From NCBI GenBank assembly GCA_015680685.1, contig MNCI01011857.1, positions 6,555-70,554 on the forward strand: a stretch of 64,000 bases of DNA. Reading direction: 5' to 3'. The notes below the pieces were generated by a model. It was not told the origin of the DNA. It saw only the letters and a list, made by a program, of their open reading frames with translations, and ran no database searches. A program made the position numbers and the translations under genes. Numbering within the stretch: position 1 is the stretch's first letter; every line of letters begins with the position of its first letter. This DNA is from Gnetum montanum. Its lineage: Eukaryota > Streptophyta > Gnetopsida > Gnetales > Gnetaceae. This document shows positions 1-11,464 of the stretch, piece by piece.

Positions 1-404
1 TTTTTTCTCTTGGTGTTTAATCCTGTTTCTGACAGTATTCAGTAACTGTTTCTTCTCAACATAGAGTTCATTTCCTCTGTTCTTTGGCTTTCATAATTCA
101 GAAAACTTTCATCATTCTTGAAAACTCTTGGTTTACCAAAAGAACCACATCATTTTTGAATATTATTTATCCTTGATATATTTGTGGTCAGGCCCTGTAT
201 ATTCCCTGTCTGCCACCGTTACTGAGCCAATCTAAGTTTGTAATGTGCTGAAATATCACATTCTTTGCCCAATGTAAGGTAAAAATCAAATATGTGTTTA
301 TCATCATAAAACTCATCCGAATCTTAAACACCTATTTCATTTTTATTCTTCTTAAGCAAACTGAAACTCCTGCTCCATGTAGTGGCTGAAAATGTGCCAA
401 CACA
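1..404. other. Unassigned AT-rich DNA
   Basis: No long open frame, RNA gene or recognisable repeat end was seen here. The sequence reads like decayed plant intergenic DNA. Confidence 0.5.
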
Positions 405-752
405 TATAGCATAGCATATTATTATATTTTTATTCATTTTTTGGAATCAACATAAACCACCTATCTATCACCTAATTATATATATATAGTGTGTTAAGTG
501 ATTAGCTCATTATTTTGTTAGGGATGATGTTGTTAGTTCAAGTCACACTTGAAACATGATTATATTCATATATAATTCTTTTAAAGTATCATGTTAGCTA
601 TAAACCTTAGGGTGTATTTATCATCATTTTTTGAAGTTCCAACATCTCCTTTAATACCATATACAAGTAAATCCTTTTTAATTTTGGAATATCATGTTTT
701 TCAATGATTGTTATGTGAGGAATGGGATTGGAACCTATTGCCTCCACAATTT
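405..752. repeat. Direct repeat, copy 1
   Basis: About 345 bp recurs at 973-1320 with a constant offset of 568 bp and few mismatches. The copy contains a short TA run followed by GTGTTAAGTG and ends near CTCCACAAT. It does not begin with TG or end with CA, so LTRs of a tiny element are unlikely. A tandem segmental duplication with a 220-bp remainder between the copies fits better. AGTTCAAGTCACACTTG near 535 resembles a pol III B box, so a tRNA-derived SINE origin is possible but weak. Confidence 0.75.
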
Positions 753-972
753 CATAGTTTCCATTTCATAGTTTTGAAATTATGAATTAAAACATAGATA
801 TAGTCAAAGATGTATATTAAAGTTTATAATGTAGTGATATTGAGTAGAATTAATCTCCTATTATTTTTGTTTTAATTTATCTAGATACGGAATAATCCAA
901 TCATTTAGCTAGACATGGAATAATCCAATCAATGTGTGCTTGCACCTCTTTATTTGATGTTGAGTGATATCG

Positions 973-1320
973 TATAGCATAGTGTATTATTATATAATTA
1001 TTTATTTTTTGGGATAAACATAAACCACATATCCACCACCTAATTATATATATATAGTGTGTTAAGTGATTAACTCATTATTTTGTTAGGCGTGATGTTG
1101 TTAGTTCAAGTCACACTTGAAACATCATTATATTCATATACAATTCTTTTAAAGTATCATGTTAGCTATAAATGTTAAGGTGTATTTATCATCATTTTTT
1201 GAAGTTTGAACATCTCCTTTAATATCATATACAAGTAAATCCTTTTTAATCTTGGAATATCATGTTTTTCAATGATTGTTATGTGAGGAATGGGAATTGA
1301 ACCTACTACCTCTACAATCT
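973..1320. repeat. Direct repeat, copy 2
   Basis: Second copy of the 405-752 segment in the same orientation, differing by scattered point changes. It ends in CTCTACAATC where copy 1 ends in CTCCACAAT. Confidence 0.75.
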
Positions 1321-1982
1321 TTGCATTTCTGTTATGATGGATCATCACCCATAACCATAGTGCTCATCCTGCTAAAAAAGGTTCTAGAAATGAGCAAAAG
1401 CCCACCCCTTACATATGTTTTAGCAAATGTGAAAATAAAAGTATTTAGCAAACCTATCGTGAAGTGTGACACAATATTCCTTCCAAAGGTAACTCTACAA
1501 ACACAAACTCTACCTACAATGCTTTATAACTGATGCTCTTGAAATTCTCTAGGAAATTATGCTTGAATTGCCATGTGACAACTCTATTGATTGGTATTTT
1601 GGGAAACAGTAAAGCAATGTTAAAAAATGAAGGAATGATGGTAACATATGGATGGTTAGTTTTGCCATCACATTTAGGTTGAGTGCAACTTCGTGTCATG
1701 CCTATGTTAAAATAATTTTGGCATTTATGAAAATATAGAGCCCTTCACACATCCCACAAACCCACGTTAGGTAGGAAAATTAGCATTAGTAGTCTTGAAA
1801 CATCATGCATAATTTGATGAAAGAAATCCTTGTTAGCATTAATATTGAATATGCAAATATTTGTAGGTTTCATCATGATGCACATCATCCCTAGCTTGTT
1901 TAGCATCATCAACCAAAACCTACCCTATAATAACGATTGACTAACCATGGATGAACATTAGAGGAGGTAGGAAGACATAGTA
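1321..1982. other. Unassigned DNA left of element L1
   Basis: Only short open frames are present and none is recognisable. The stretch ends in the GCAGG target duplication of L1 at 1983-1987. Confidence 0.5.
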
Positions 1983-1987
1983 GCAGG

Positions 1988-2558
1988 CATGATATCCTAC
2001 CCCCAGATGTCATGGAAAACATCAAATATACAATATATTAGACATTATACGTATGAAGAAGATATACCAAATGTGAAATATATGTGATATTTGACATTAG
2101 GTATAAAAGAAATAATAGGAAAAATGTAGAAAGAGGAAGAAAAGAATGTTTTATTGATACGAAATAGCATATCCGGATCATGCTCTAAGAGTGTTCCTTG
2201 GTGTTTTCTTCCTTTGGCATCTATCCCTTAGAGGCAATCCAGCACTGCCACCATGGTTAGGCCTATAACCTGGCTAGAAGGGGTGACTAGTCCACTTTTT
2301 GTTCTACTTCACCTGGCTTCTCATGACTTGCTTGTACCAACTTTGCCACTTCATGTCGACACGACCTTTAATCCCGAGTATAAATGCCTTAAGTCAAACC
2401 CCCAAAGATTACCTTAAGAGATACATCTATATTACAATGCATCCTTTTGGGTCTGAATCACAACTATCCTTTTGGGTCTTGTTAAGATAATAATACTTGT
2501 TATGAAAAGACACCATCTTCATTAGGCAGCAGCATCATTTGGGAATGGGGATGTGACA
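1988..2558 (-). repeat. L1 3' LTR
   Basis: On the minus strand it begins TGTCACATCCCC. Its inner end joins the purine-rich tract at 2559. The outer end, CATGATATCC, appears to have lost the first bases of TGACATG seen in the other LTR. It abuts GCAGG. Confidence 0.85.
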
Positions 2559-2580
2559 ATCTATCCTCCTTAGGTTTCAT
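2559..2580 (-). other. L1 polypurine tract
   Basis: Minus strand AAACCTAAGGAGGATAGAT lies directly before the 3' LTR start TGTCAC, the place of the plus-strand primer in LTR elements. Confidence 0.6.
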
Positions 2581-3071
2581 TCGTCCTTAAATGAGTCCAC
2601 GTTATCTATCTTTTTCTAGCTCCAATGCTTTCTTTCATGATCTTGTGCTCTAATAATTTGATTTCTTCTTTGAACTTGAAGTCATTTCTTACTTATTCTA
2701 CAAATAAGATATATGTGAGAAAAATTATATGTAAAATTGAATATTACTTTCTTGATGCTTCATTTTCTAAGATAATGACAAAAGGTAGATTAAATATTTA
2801 TGAACCACCAATCACTAGTCCTAACTAGGATCACACAAAGTGCAACTTGGATCTAGTTACCTAAGTGAAGGCAGGGAAAATTGTTTATCCCCTATTTTTA
2901 TTATCATAGATGTTTTACTTATCTAATTAAAATATAAATTTTATAATGAATAAAATAATAGTGAGATGATTATTGATCTTGATCAACCTTATGAATTGAT
3001 GGGAGTAATTGTAATTCTACCATAAGTGGTATTTGATCGGATGGTCTTGTTCGGGATGGCAAACCTTGATC
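2581..3071. other. L1 interior, unassigned
   Basis: AT-rich sequence between the polypurine tract and the end of the CCR4-type pseudogene. No domain seen. It may be the 3' untranslated part of the captured transcript or element sequence. Confidence 0.4.
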
Positions 3072-4136
3072 TTAATTCTTTTCAACTTCTTCTTTATAAA
3101 TCCACTCTAGTAACTTGGTAACTTGAAAGAATCTAACATTGTACCAAACATAATTCAAAGTCTCAATGAAGAATGTTGTTGATCCATCCTCACTAATCAT
3201 AGCAAAGTAATTGGTAAATTGTGGTTCTTGATGAGTGCTATCTATCAACATCATCTATTCATGAATTTTAGAGTCTGATTTATCTATTGAAGATTCAAAG
3301 TAAGTAGAATATGCACTGGCTAATGGAATTTCATGTTGAATTGATGGAAACATCTTCTTCAAGTTAGGTTCATCTTCCAAGATTTCTTTACAAATCCATA
3401 TTTTAAGAACAAACGCTACTTCCAACTATTGCATTGAAGTCTCCACGAAGAATTAATGGAACTAGATCAGTATAACTTAGTAATAACTTATTCTTCAAAC
3501 TTTCTTCTATTTGCTTAATCAAATATGCTCCTTAACATAGTTTAACATTTGAACATGTTGGTTTGGCAATCAAATGTTTGTTAACCATGTATACACATCT
3601 TCCTAATAGATGAACTTTTAGAATCACTACCAAGGCTATGTGATTTTTTCAAAATTTTAACTGTTCCTTCTTGTCCATCGCTTGAAGTTCTAGAATTTTA
3701 AAAATCATATTTTATAAACTCCATTCAAATCTTTGTACCAATTCAAACCTAGCTTCTTTATAAAAGATCATGCAACCATCCATGTTGTGATTTTTGCAAT
3801 ATGCTAATCTATATGGCTCAAAAGAAGAACTTCCATAAGAACCTTTTTGATTATAAATACCTTTTTATTCCACTTTTCCCAAGTTTGATTGCAATTGGTA
3901 TAGAAATTCCCATGGGAAGACTTCCTATAGGCATAAGACATCAGCATCCAAATCTTCTAACTCTGCTAAGATGCATGGATATTGATATTCATGCCAATCC
4001 AAGGCCTATGATGGACATGGTAGATGTTGTTTCTCACTCACTAGGGATATTGCAAGCACATTGTATGTTGCAATTTTCTTTCTCATTCTTGGATTGTCTT
4101 CTAAATCATTTCTCTTCATGGGTATCATCCACCTAG
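3072..4136 (-). pseudogene. CCR4-type deadenylase/nuclease pseudogene captured by L1
   Basis: The minus strand reads as one exonuclease-endonuclease-phosphatase protein with stops and a few frame changes. In order one sees the start motif KIATYNVLA, then ALDWHEYQYPCILAELEDLD followed by ADVLCL*EV (the family has LCLQEV), then KGIYNQK and DGCMIFYKEARFELVQRFE. These are followed by LILRGDFNAIVGS, PLASAYSTYF and EPQFTNYF, and the end is ETLNYVWY. This is the order and spacing of plant carbon catabolite repressor 4 homologues, which shorten mRNA poly(A) tails. Catalytic residues are damaged: the Gln of LCLQEV is a TAG stop, and the late family Asp (GTLDYIFYT) is Asn. No intron interrupts it, and it lies in the element's sense direction between the LTRs, so capture from an mRNA is the simplest reading. 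It is not functional. Confidence 0.8.
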
Positions 4137-5244
4137 TTGAAATAATATTTTGAGTCTCCATGTTGTTTTGCCATATGTTTTGATTGTAGGACGGATTAAT
4201 ATACCTTTTGTTTTTATGGTTGAAAATTTTGTTTCCTTAACTAAATCTCCAACTGATACATCAATTGATCATTAACTAATACATGGACTGATAATCAACT
4301 ACATCAATTGTATAACTACATTATCTAATTTTAGTAATATATAATTACATTACCTGATTTTTAGTAATATATAACTATATTATTTAATTCTTGATGGCCT
4401 TTCTAACCCCCTTAAGAACATTGACTCTGGCAGTGTAATTAATGACATGTCATAGTAATCTTAAGACTATTTGTAAAGATTATGCACTAAATCTTAAAGC
4501 CTAAACAGTTGAATTTGTGATATCATCAAATTATCAGGTGCTTAGATGATAAATCTAACCTTACCATTCAGTTTAGAAGGGTGAAAAATATTGGAAATGA
4601 CTATTCATATGTTGAAAATGGACATTGTATGCTCAAGTTGTGTGAAAATTAAACTTTTGAGGATGTTGAGCCACTATATTAGGCAAGGAGTGAAAACTAA
4701 TTTTTGGGATTCCTTGGAATAGATTCGACTTACCATTGTTTTTGGAAGGTTGAAAAGTATAGGAAACGACTTTTCATTCCCTAAAAAAGGCTTTCAAAAT
4801 CAAAATTTTGGCTTATGGAGTTAAAACCTTTGGTGTGAAAAACGAGACTTCACAAGAGGTCATCCATCCCAATTCTACTCTAAGGCAACCATGTTTTGTG
4901 AAATTTTTATCTATGTTGCTACCAGTGCACCAAATTCTAATTTTGGAAACTATTTTGCATGTATTTTTTAAAATTAACAATTTAATAACAGAATTTTGAA
5001 TTTTTCATTAATTGATGGAAATTTCAATTTTTTTGTTAGGTTACGAAGAATTTACTATTTTCATGTTAATGGCAACAACGATTGTGGTGGCGCATTGGTG
5101 ATGGCCTAGGTGGTTGAGTGATGGATGACAGTGGGGCAAGGAACATGGATGAGGTAAGTAATGTGGTAGATGGACATGCATGTCGATGATGGTGGTGGTG
5201 ATGATGATGAAGTTGGCGGAAAAGGGGTTGCACTAGGTGGCATG
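4137..5244. other. L1 interior, unassigned
   Basis: No recognisable domain. The sequence is AT-rich to about 5040 and then becomes richer in G on the plus strand. It ends in GGT/GAT-rich DNA that reads as a run of His codons on the minus strand (about 5166-5210). Confidence 0.4.
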
Positions 5245-5480
5245 GCCCAAGCCTATGCGACCCCTTTTTAGGGCTTTCATAGCTTGTCCTTGGGCTTGTG
5301 TAGCCCTGTTTAGGGCCCATGTGGCCCATTGCTAGGTTCATGTAGCCCTTCCTAGGGTTCACATGACCCTTTTTTAGGGCTTATGTTGCACTTTTCTAGG
5401 CTTGTGTGGCCCTTCTTAGGACCTACGCGGCCCTCTCTAGGGCTCATGTAGTCCTTTGTAGGGCTACATGACCTCTGTCA
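5245..5480 (-). repeat. 21-bp minisatellite in L1, read as heptapeptides
   Basis: About eleven imperfect units of 20-23 bp, consensus near GGCTCATGTGGCCCTTCCTAG on the plus strand. On the minus strand the 21-bp period gives seven-residue units such as SPREGRV, GPKKGHT, NPRKGYM and GPKQGYT, with one frame change in the middle. The frame then runs into a His-rich stretch. A protein product is unproven, but the period is compatible with a once-coding repeat. A weaker echo occurs near 6108-6165. Confidence 0.75.
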
Positions 5481-6990
5481 GCATGCATGTGCTACACCAG
5501 GCTTTGTTTTTTCTTCAGTGTTGGAGGGGGAGGTAGTGATCTACGGCGGGAGAGGCAATGAATGGTAGCATAAGAGGTGATTTTTGGTGGTTTGGGAGGT
5601 AGTGTTTGACAATGTGGGAGGTAGTTTTTGGTGATGCAAGAGGTGGTGTTTGGTGGCATGAGAGGTGATTTTCGATGACATGGGAGGTGATTTTTAGTAG
5701 TAGGGGAGGTAGTGATCTACGACATCGTCCATGTCCACAGGCATCATGGGTAGTTGAAAATCATGGTTGATTTTTTGGTAATGGTAGTGATAATAGCGCA
5801 TGCATCAACAGAAACAACAGGTGACAGACATTGAAAAACACAACTAAGGTTTTAATGGTAGGAGTAGATGAAGGTGTAATGGATGATAGAAGGCTAGGAT
5901 GCAGTGTGTAGTAGCGATGTTTGTATTGGGTTGCGTTGCTCACTTGGGGCTAGCATGGTCCCTATAGGGGTCTATACGGTTGATGGTGGAGTAGCTAGCA
6001 AGGGGTAGTGGACAAATTGATGCAAGAAAATGGCACTGGAGGTGTAGTGAGAGTAGGTGAGCGGCAAGCACATGGGAGGTATGGTAGTGCAGGTGCGATG
6101 GCATAAGGGCCAATGCAGCCCTATGTAGGGTTGCATGAATCTTGCAGGGCTTGCATGCCCTACAATTTTTTATTATATTTTTTAAAAATAATAATAAATT
6201 TTTTTAAAATATTGGGGCATGGGGTCGAACTTGCGACCTTTTTCTTGATAAGTATTTGAGAGATTTTTTTAACTTTTTATTATTATTTTATTCTCTTTAC
6301 CTCGACGGTTGACATGGTGGTTCGAACAATGACAAGGCACAAGTTCGATATGGGTAAATGGTGATTCTAGATTGATTTTTGACCCTAAAATTTTTACCTT
6401 TTCTTAAATAATAAATTAATAATTTTAATAATTTAATATTATTTTAATGCATGTATAATGATAAACTTTAAACATTAATATCTCCCAAACTGTAAGTTTG
6501 ATCGAGACAAAATTTGTATTGTTGGAATCATCTCGTTGAGTACTATGTAGTGGACATAGTCTTAATGTTCAAAAATAAAGTTGAAGTTTCAAGATTTAAA
6601 ATGATCAAAATAGCCTATTTTGTTGAATTAACTTTTCTAAGATGACATATGGTAACTTAAAGTCTTTTAGATTATTTAAATAATGAGTTTCAACAAAACA
6701 AAGATTAATTTAGGTCATGGTTATTAATGTTTTTTTGAGAGAAATTTAACAATGAACTTAATCAATTAATAATTATAATATTAATATGGATAAGAGCTAC
6801 TTGGGCTGGTGTATCATTGTCTTACCAACATCTCTTATAAGTGATGAATCTTGATGAGGTGTGATTAGATATCACAAACATATGGTACATCAAATGATGA
6901 TCAATGGCTTTCCCTGTGTTGTGGCTTCAAGGTTCATCATCAGGTTGATGTTGTAGTTGGCCCATGGTTTTGAATGGCCCTTGGGTCGTG
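5481..6990. other. L1 interior and leader, unassigned
   Basis: Contains GGGAGGTAGTG-type reiterations (about 5520-5720) and AT-rich sequence after 6160. No protein domain was recognised. The last 200 bases correspond to the leader that follows the primer site on the minus strand. Confidence 0.4.
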
Positions 6991-6994
6991 GTTT

Positions 6995-7006
6995 GCTTTG
7001 ATACCA
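6995..7006 (-). other. L1 primer-binding site (tRNA-iMet type)
   Basis: Minus strand TGGTATCAAAGC, four bases inside the LTR end, differs by one base from TGGTATCAGAGC, the complement of the plant initiator tRNA-Met 3' end. It fixes the orientation of L1. Confidence 0.8.
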
Positions 7007-7010
7007 ATTG

Positions 7011-7580
7011 TGACATGCTATCCCCAATGTCATGGAAAACATCAAATATACGATATATTAGACATTATGCGTATGAAGAAGATATACCAAATGTGAAATA
7101 TATGTAATATTTGACATTATGTGTAAAGGAAATAATAAGAAAAATGTAGAAAGAGAGAAAAGAATGCTTTATTGATATGGAATAGTGTATCTAGATCATG
7201 CTCTAAGAGTGCTCCTTAGGGTTTTCTTCCTTTGGCATCTATCCCTTAGAGATAATTTAGCACTGCCACCATAGTTAGGCCTATAACTTGGCTAGAAGGG
7301 ATGGCCAATCCATTTCCTATCCTGCTTCACCTAGCTTCCCATGACTTGCTTGTACTAGCTCCACCACTCCATGATGGCGTGACCTCTAAGCCTAAGTATA
7401 AATGCCTTAGGTTAAACCCCCAAAGGTTACCTTAAGAGACACATCCATTATTACAATGCATCATTTCAAGTCTTAATCACAACTACCCTTTCAAGGCTTG
7501 TTAAGATAATAATGACTCTTGTTATGAAAAGACATCATTTTCATTAGGTAGTAGTATCATTTGTGAATAGGGATGTGATA
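7011..7580 (-). repeat. L1 5' LTR
   Basis: Partner of the repeat at 1988-2558, with the primer site just inside it. It ends at GATGTGATA and is followed by the target duplication GCAGG. Confidence 0.85.
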
Positions 7581-7585
7581 GCAGG

Positions 7586-8529
7586 TGATGGTGGTGTAAA
7601 GGAGTAGCACACACATGGTGCACATCAGTTGCTCACCACACATATGCTAATGTCAACTCCACCCTGTGCCTGCTATCTTAACTCTAATGCAATTCTTTAC
7701 CAAGGCCTGAAGATGGACATCTCCACGTGCTCCAAGCACGAGGCCAAAAATCTGCATTCAGTATCTCATGCATGTCACTGTGCATGCCACATCGAGTTGC
7801 ACTATGCTTGTTGTGAATGTAGCTATTGTGCTGCATCTTTACCATGGTTGTGGTTGTAGGCTTATATAGGGCAACAATTAAGGATAGCGACACCAAGGGT
7901 TTTAGCAACCAAATTAGAAATTTCTAAAGGGTTTATGAAAGTTTACCATTTTTTTCATCCTTTATTTATTTCCATTTTGGTATGGATAGAATCAAGGTAG
8001 AGCATGTAGTTTATATTTGACATGGCCATGTTCACAATAGAATTTTCTTTCTCATTTTTTCTAGCAACACTAAAATGCCCATGTCAAAAATAGAATTTGC
8101 TTTCTCATTTTTTTTGCTAGCATTGTGGTACTACAACAAAAGTTTCCATTTTTTTTCCTTTCATGAAAATCATTGTAAATTCCACTCTATTCATCACTAG
8201 ACTATCCCCAGCAGTAGTGGAAACTACCATTAGAAAAACACCAAAATTCTTGTCTTTCCATTTAGTGGTATTTGTTGGTGTCGAAAAAAGCTACCTTTGC
8301 ACTATGCAAGGTCACTATTATTCCCCTTGTTGCCATTAGTATACTAAAAAATGACCATCTTGGGAGTCCAAGGCATCTTGACACTATGACATAATTGGTT
8401 GGTGCTTTTTGGGGCTACCTTCACGAGCACAGTGCTTGTGGGTGGGGTGCAATGACGACATGGGTAGAGAATGATAATAGTGGAGTGTTGGTGGGTGTGT
8501 CAATCTGTAGAGTTCGTGGATAGGGGAGT
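7586..8529. other. Unassigned DNA
   Basis: Short open frames only. A loose tandem pair around 8025-8140 repeats AATAGAATTT-TTTCTCATTTTTT-CTAGCA with a period of about 65 bp. No gene was recognised. Confidence 0.45.
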
Positions 8530-8837
8530 CACATTTTTCCTCATTTTTGAGATCTAACATGGCTATGGCAACAAAATTCAGCCCCCTCCCACCTATCATT
8601 GTGCCATTGTGCTAGACATGTTGGCCTCTTGGCCAAAAAAGTCACTAGGGTGCTCTAAATGGTTTGAGAGGGGGGTGTAAAATTTAAAGTAGAATTTCTG
8701 ATTTTATTTCTCTTTACATTTAAATTTTTTTTAGCTAGGAGGTCAACACATTTGGTACAATGGTGGGTGGGAGGGGGTTAAAGTTTGTTTCCACAACCAC
8801 GTCAAACCATGTCAGATCTCAAAAATGGAAAAAATGC
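8530..8837. repeat. Foldback (MITE-like) element
   Basis: Inverted arms of about 77 bp (8530-8606 and 8758-8837) both contain GAGATCT(A/G)ACATGG and CCCCCTCCCACC in opposite orientation, around a 150-bp centre. The left arm and centre recur at about 56820-57002, so this is a dispersed family. No coding capacity and no clear terminal duplication were seen. Confidence 0.65.
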
Positions 8838-8879
8838 TTAGATCACAAAAAATAGAAAAACATGATTCTCCTATCCAGA

Positions 8880-9364
8880 ATTTTGCACGTCACCATGCCT
8901 ACTAGCACTCTATTGTGGTTCAGCAGGAGTCTACATAGAAGGATCATGATCTTGTACCACCACCACTTAAGGCACACCAACACATAGCTTTGGATGACAA
9001 ACCACAATAGTTTTTTGACCTCGCAGACCTGCAGGAGCTCCTGAAGATTGACGATGCTGGGCCATGTCCTTTGACATGCCTTTGATGCCACTGTGTAGGT
9101 GGACACTACGATGACCATGATGAGGTTGGTCCAAGTGGAGCTGAGGGCAATGTCAATGACATCATCCTCAATGCCAATGTCCAAGCTATGCATCAACAAG
9201 TTTATGAGGATGTGCAACAGCATGGAGGTGCTGGCCATGAGCGCTATTGGACACATAAGGTTTTGCATGTTTAAGAAAATGCACAATGGATGCAGTAGTG
9301 CTTGCATCGCTAGATTGGGCAATGAGTAGAGGATGTAGATGCTGGCAGTGTGTACAATTTCCAC
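8880..9364 (-). pseudogene. MATE/DTX-type efflux transporter exon remnant
   Basis: The minus strand is open and matches the middle of plant MATE (DETOXIFICATION) proteins, multi-drug and organic-ion antiporters of membranes. The order is ILYSLPNLAMQALLHPL, then TWTNLIMVIVVSTYTVASKA, CQRTWPSI and SYVLVCLKWWWYKIMILLCR. The last matches the conserved VCLEWWWYEIMILLCGLL region of the DTX48-51 type. Only about 160 residues survive, where the family has about 500. At the upstream end the sequence TTTTTACTTTTTCTTAG precedes the homology and resembles an intron 3' splice site, so this may be a genomic copy rather than a processed one. Homology stops about 45 bp from the foldback element. Probably not functional. 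Confidence 0.75.
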
Positions 9365-10229
9365 CTAAGAAAAAGTAAAAAGAAATAGAGTGACATTGGC
9401 ATTAAGGAGAAAATAATTTCATTTCACCAATTGTTCAAATTGGCAGACAAGCTTGACATCATTTTGATAGTTGTTGGGACTGCTACAGCTATTGGCACTA
9501 GTGTAATGATGCTTGTCATGACCATTTTGTATGGGAAGCTACCCAACTCTTTTGGGAAAAATTAGAATACTAGCTTGCATAAATTCATACATGAAGTTTC
9601 AAAGGTACTTAAAAATTTTGTTCTTCCTCTGCCATTTATTCTAAAATGCACAGACATGTTTATTGTAGATTCATGCAGTTTAATATGTTGTGATGTCTAT
9701 AGAAATATTTTTTTTCTTGATATATATCAACTATATTCAAATATCAAATAGATGTACACCTTCTTAGAATATGGTTTTGATGTTTCGTATATAATGTTTC
9801 CTTTTATGAATTCAGTATCATTCATTGCCCTATAATTTTTCTTTTTTTATTTTTAAATTGGTACTTAATCGAAGCCTTTTGTTCTTACTTTGACATGTCA
9901 TTTAAAGAATATCCTCAAGGTAATTAGATATAAATTCAATTAAACACATGAAGGCATGAAGTAGCATGAAATTGTTGGGTTTGCTTTCAACATGTTTCAA
10001 GAATTGTCTTTTGTTTTTTATAGCTTGGTATGATGTTCTTGTACACTCTATAACCATTGAAGAACACTGAATTCCAGCTACCATGATTAATGAATCATTT
10101 TTGTTTCATTTGTTGGGTAAAAAGAATTATAGTCATCGGGATTGGCATGATTTGTTATACTATATTCATGGATTTCAAAGTGCTCAGTTACTGTTTATCT
10201 AATCATTTATAGAGATTTATATCTCTATG
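9365..10229. other. Unassigned DNA
   Basis: AT-rich, without a recognisable gene. A plus-strand frame at about 9445-9565 is hydrophobic but not identifiable. Confidence 0.4.
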
Positions 10230-11464
10230 TAGCATCAAAGATTAATACTGAAGAAGAATTCCAATGAGCTTTGGAGGAAGAAAGACAATTTGTAAATGTA
10301 ACTTCCTAGGTGCAGGATCACGAGGAATATGATTTTGAAATCTTGAACTATCATCTCTTATCAATAGGTCATTTTCAGAGAATAGAATTGGAGATGCTTA
10401 GCCTATGTGATGTTGATAGAATGCATGACTGGACATTACAGTATCTAGGAGAGGATGTTGCAAAGTTCGCTACAAGGTTTATTGCTAGCAATAAATCATC
10501 TCACTCCATGATTGTTATTGATTGTGACTATAGTGCCTATAGTTCTAATAAGTTGGGTGCAAAGCAAAAGAAATGCTACAATAAAATTGTAGGGCACATG
10601 ATGTTTTCATAGTCAATGAATGAAGTTTTTTCCTCTTTATGAATGATTATCTAGGGAATAGTTGGTATAAGAAAGTAATTTCTCATAAGCATGCTTCATA
10701 ATGCTTTCATGAAATATTGCCATGAAAAACATAATGCTTTACTTCTCATGGCACCCACAAGAGTTGTGACATTTAACATTAATGCAGAAACCATTCATTC
10801 TAGTTTGATCATTAGAATATGTGCCTACAAAGAACTCTCTTCCTTTATAAAGATAAGTATACAACATTGACTATCATAGGTAAGATATATAATAATTGAT
10901 GAAAGGAGTTTTGTGGGATGAAGATTATTACAAAGCATTAATAGACAACTAAGAGAAATTTTTCTAGAGCATCACAATGAAGTTTTGGAAGTTAGATCAC
11001 TTATACTGATAGGTGATTTGGGTTAGCTTCCTCCAATGCTTAATGTTATGCCTTACGCATCTAAGAATCTAGATATTATAGGGGTTTGGAAATCATTTCA
11101 TACCTTTGTTGTTTTAGATACAGTTTATTGTTAGTCTGGAACTAATCCTCAACAACAAAGATTTAGGAAAGTATTAATGCATATTAGAGAAGGAAAAAGC
11201 CATGATAAAGACTATAATTTTTTGGCTACTTGAATAAATCTTCCATCCACTTCAAGTGGATTAGACAATTTTGAAGAATCAATGCATTTATATTATATGA
11301 AGGATAAAGTCCAATCACATAATAAGAAGATGTTGCAAACAAGGTAGAGACTCATTATTGTGTGTGTAGTAGATAGAGATCCATGTGGATTCAGAATCTT
11401 AGATGATGATGGAAATGATATTGAGAAATCTTTGCTTATATGTGAAGGTGTAAGGGTTATGCTC
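10230..11464 (+). pseudogene. PIF1-like DNA helicase pseudogene, N-terminal part
   Basis: Helicases of this family unwind DNA. In plants many copies derive from Helitron transposons. The plus strand reads, with stops and small frame changes, KQKKCYNKIVGHMM, then a Walker A remnant GIVGIRK*F (family GTAGTGKSF), NAFMKYCHEKHNALLLMAPT, FNINAETIHSSL and YIIIDERSFVG (Walker B). After these come LILIGDLG*LPPMLNV, QQQRFRKVLMHIREGKSHD, a KDKVQSHNKKMLQ segment and SLLICEGVRVML. The family continues for about 150 more residues, but homology ends exactly where the G1 5' LTR begins. The matching C-terminal portion is at 26786-27289 on the other strand. Broken Walker A and many stops show it is dead. Confidence 0.85.

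Larger units (their letters stand above)
1988..7580 (-). mobile_element. LTR retrotransposon L1, non-autonomous, carrying a host gene fragment
   Basis: Two direct repeats of about 570 bp (1988-2558 and 7011-7580) bound a 4.45-kb interior. GCAGG flanks the element on both sides (1983-1987 and 7581-7585), as expected for a 5-bp target duplication. On the minus strand a tRNA-iMet-type primer site follows the 5' LTR, and a purine-rich tract precedes the 3' LTR. No gag, protease, reverse transcriptase or integrase is recognisable. This is the structure of a large retrotransposon derivative (LARD). The interior instead holds a CCR4-type nuclease pseudogene in the sense orientation and a 21-bp minisatellite. 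The LTRs differ at many sites, so the insertion is old. Confidence 0.85.

Noticed and set aside
405-1320. The direct repeats as LTRs of a small TRIM element
   Set aside because: No TG...CA ends, no primer site, no polypurine tract and no target duplication.
5066-5362. 98-codon minus-strand frame with a His run as a gene
   Set aside because: It is the minisatellite and a GAT/GGT-rich tract read as protein. No family match and no conserved start.
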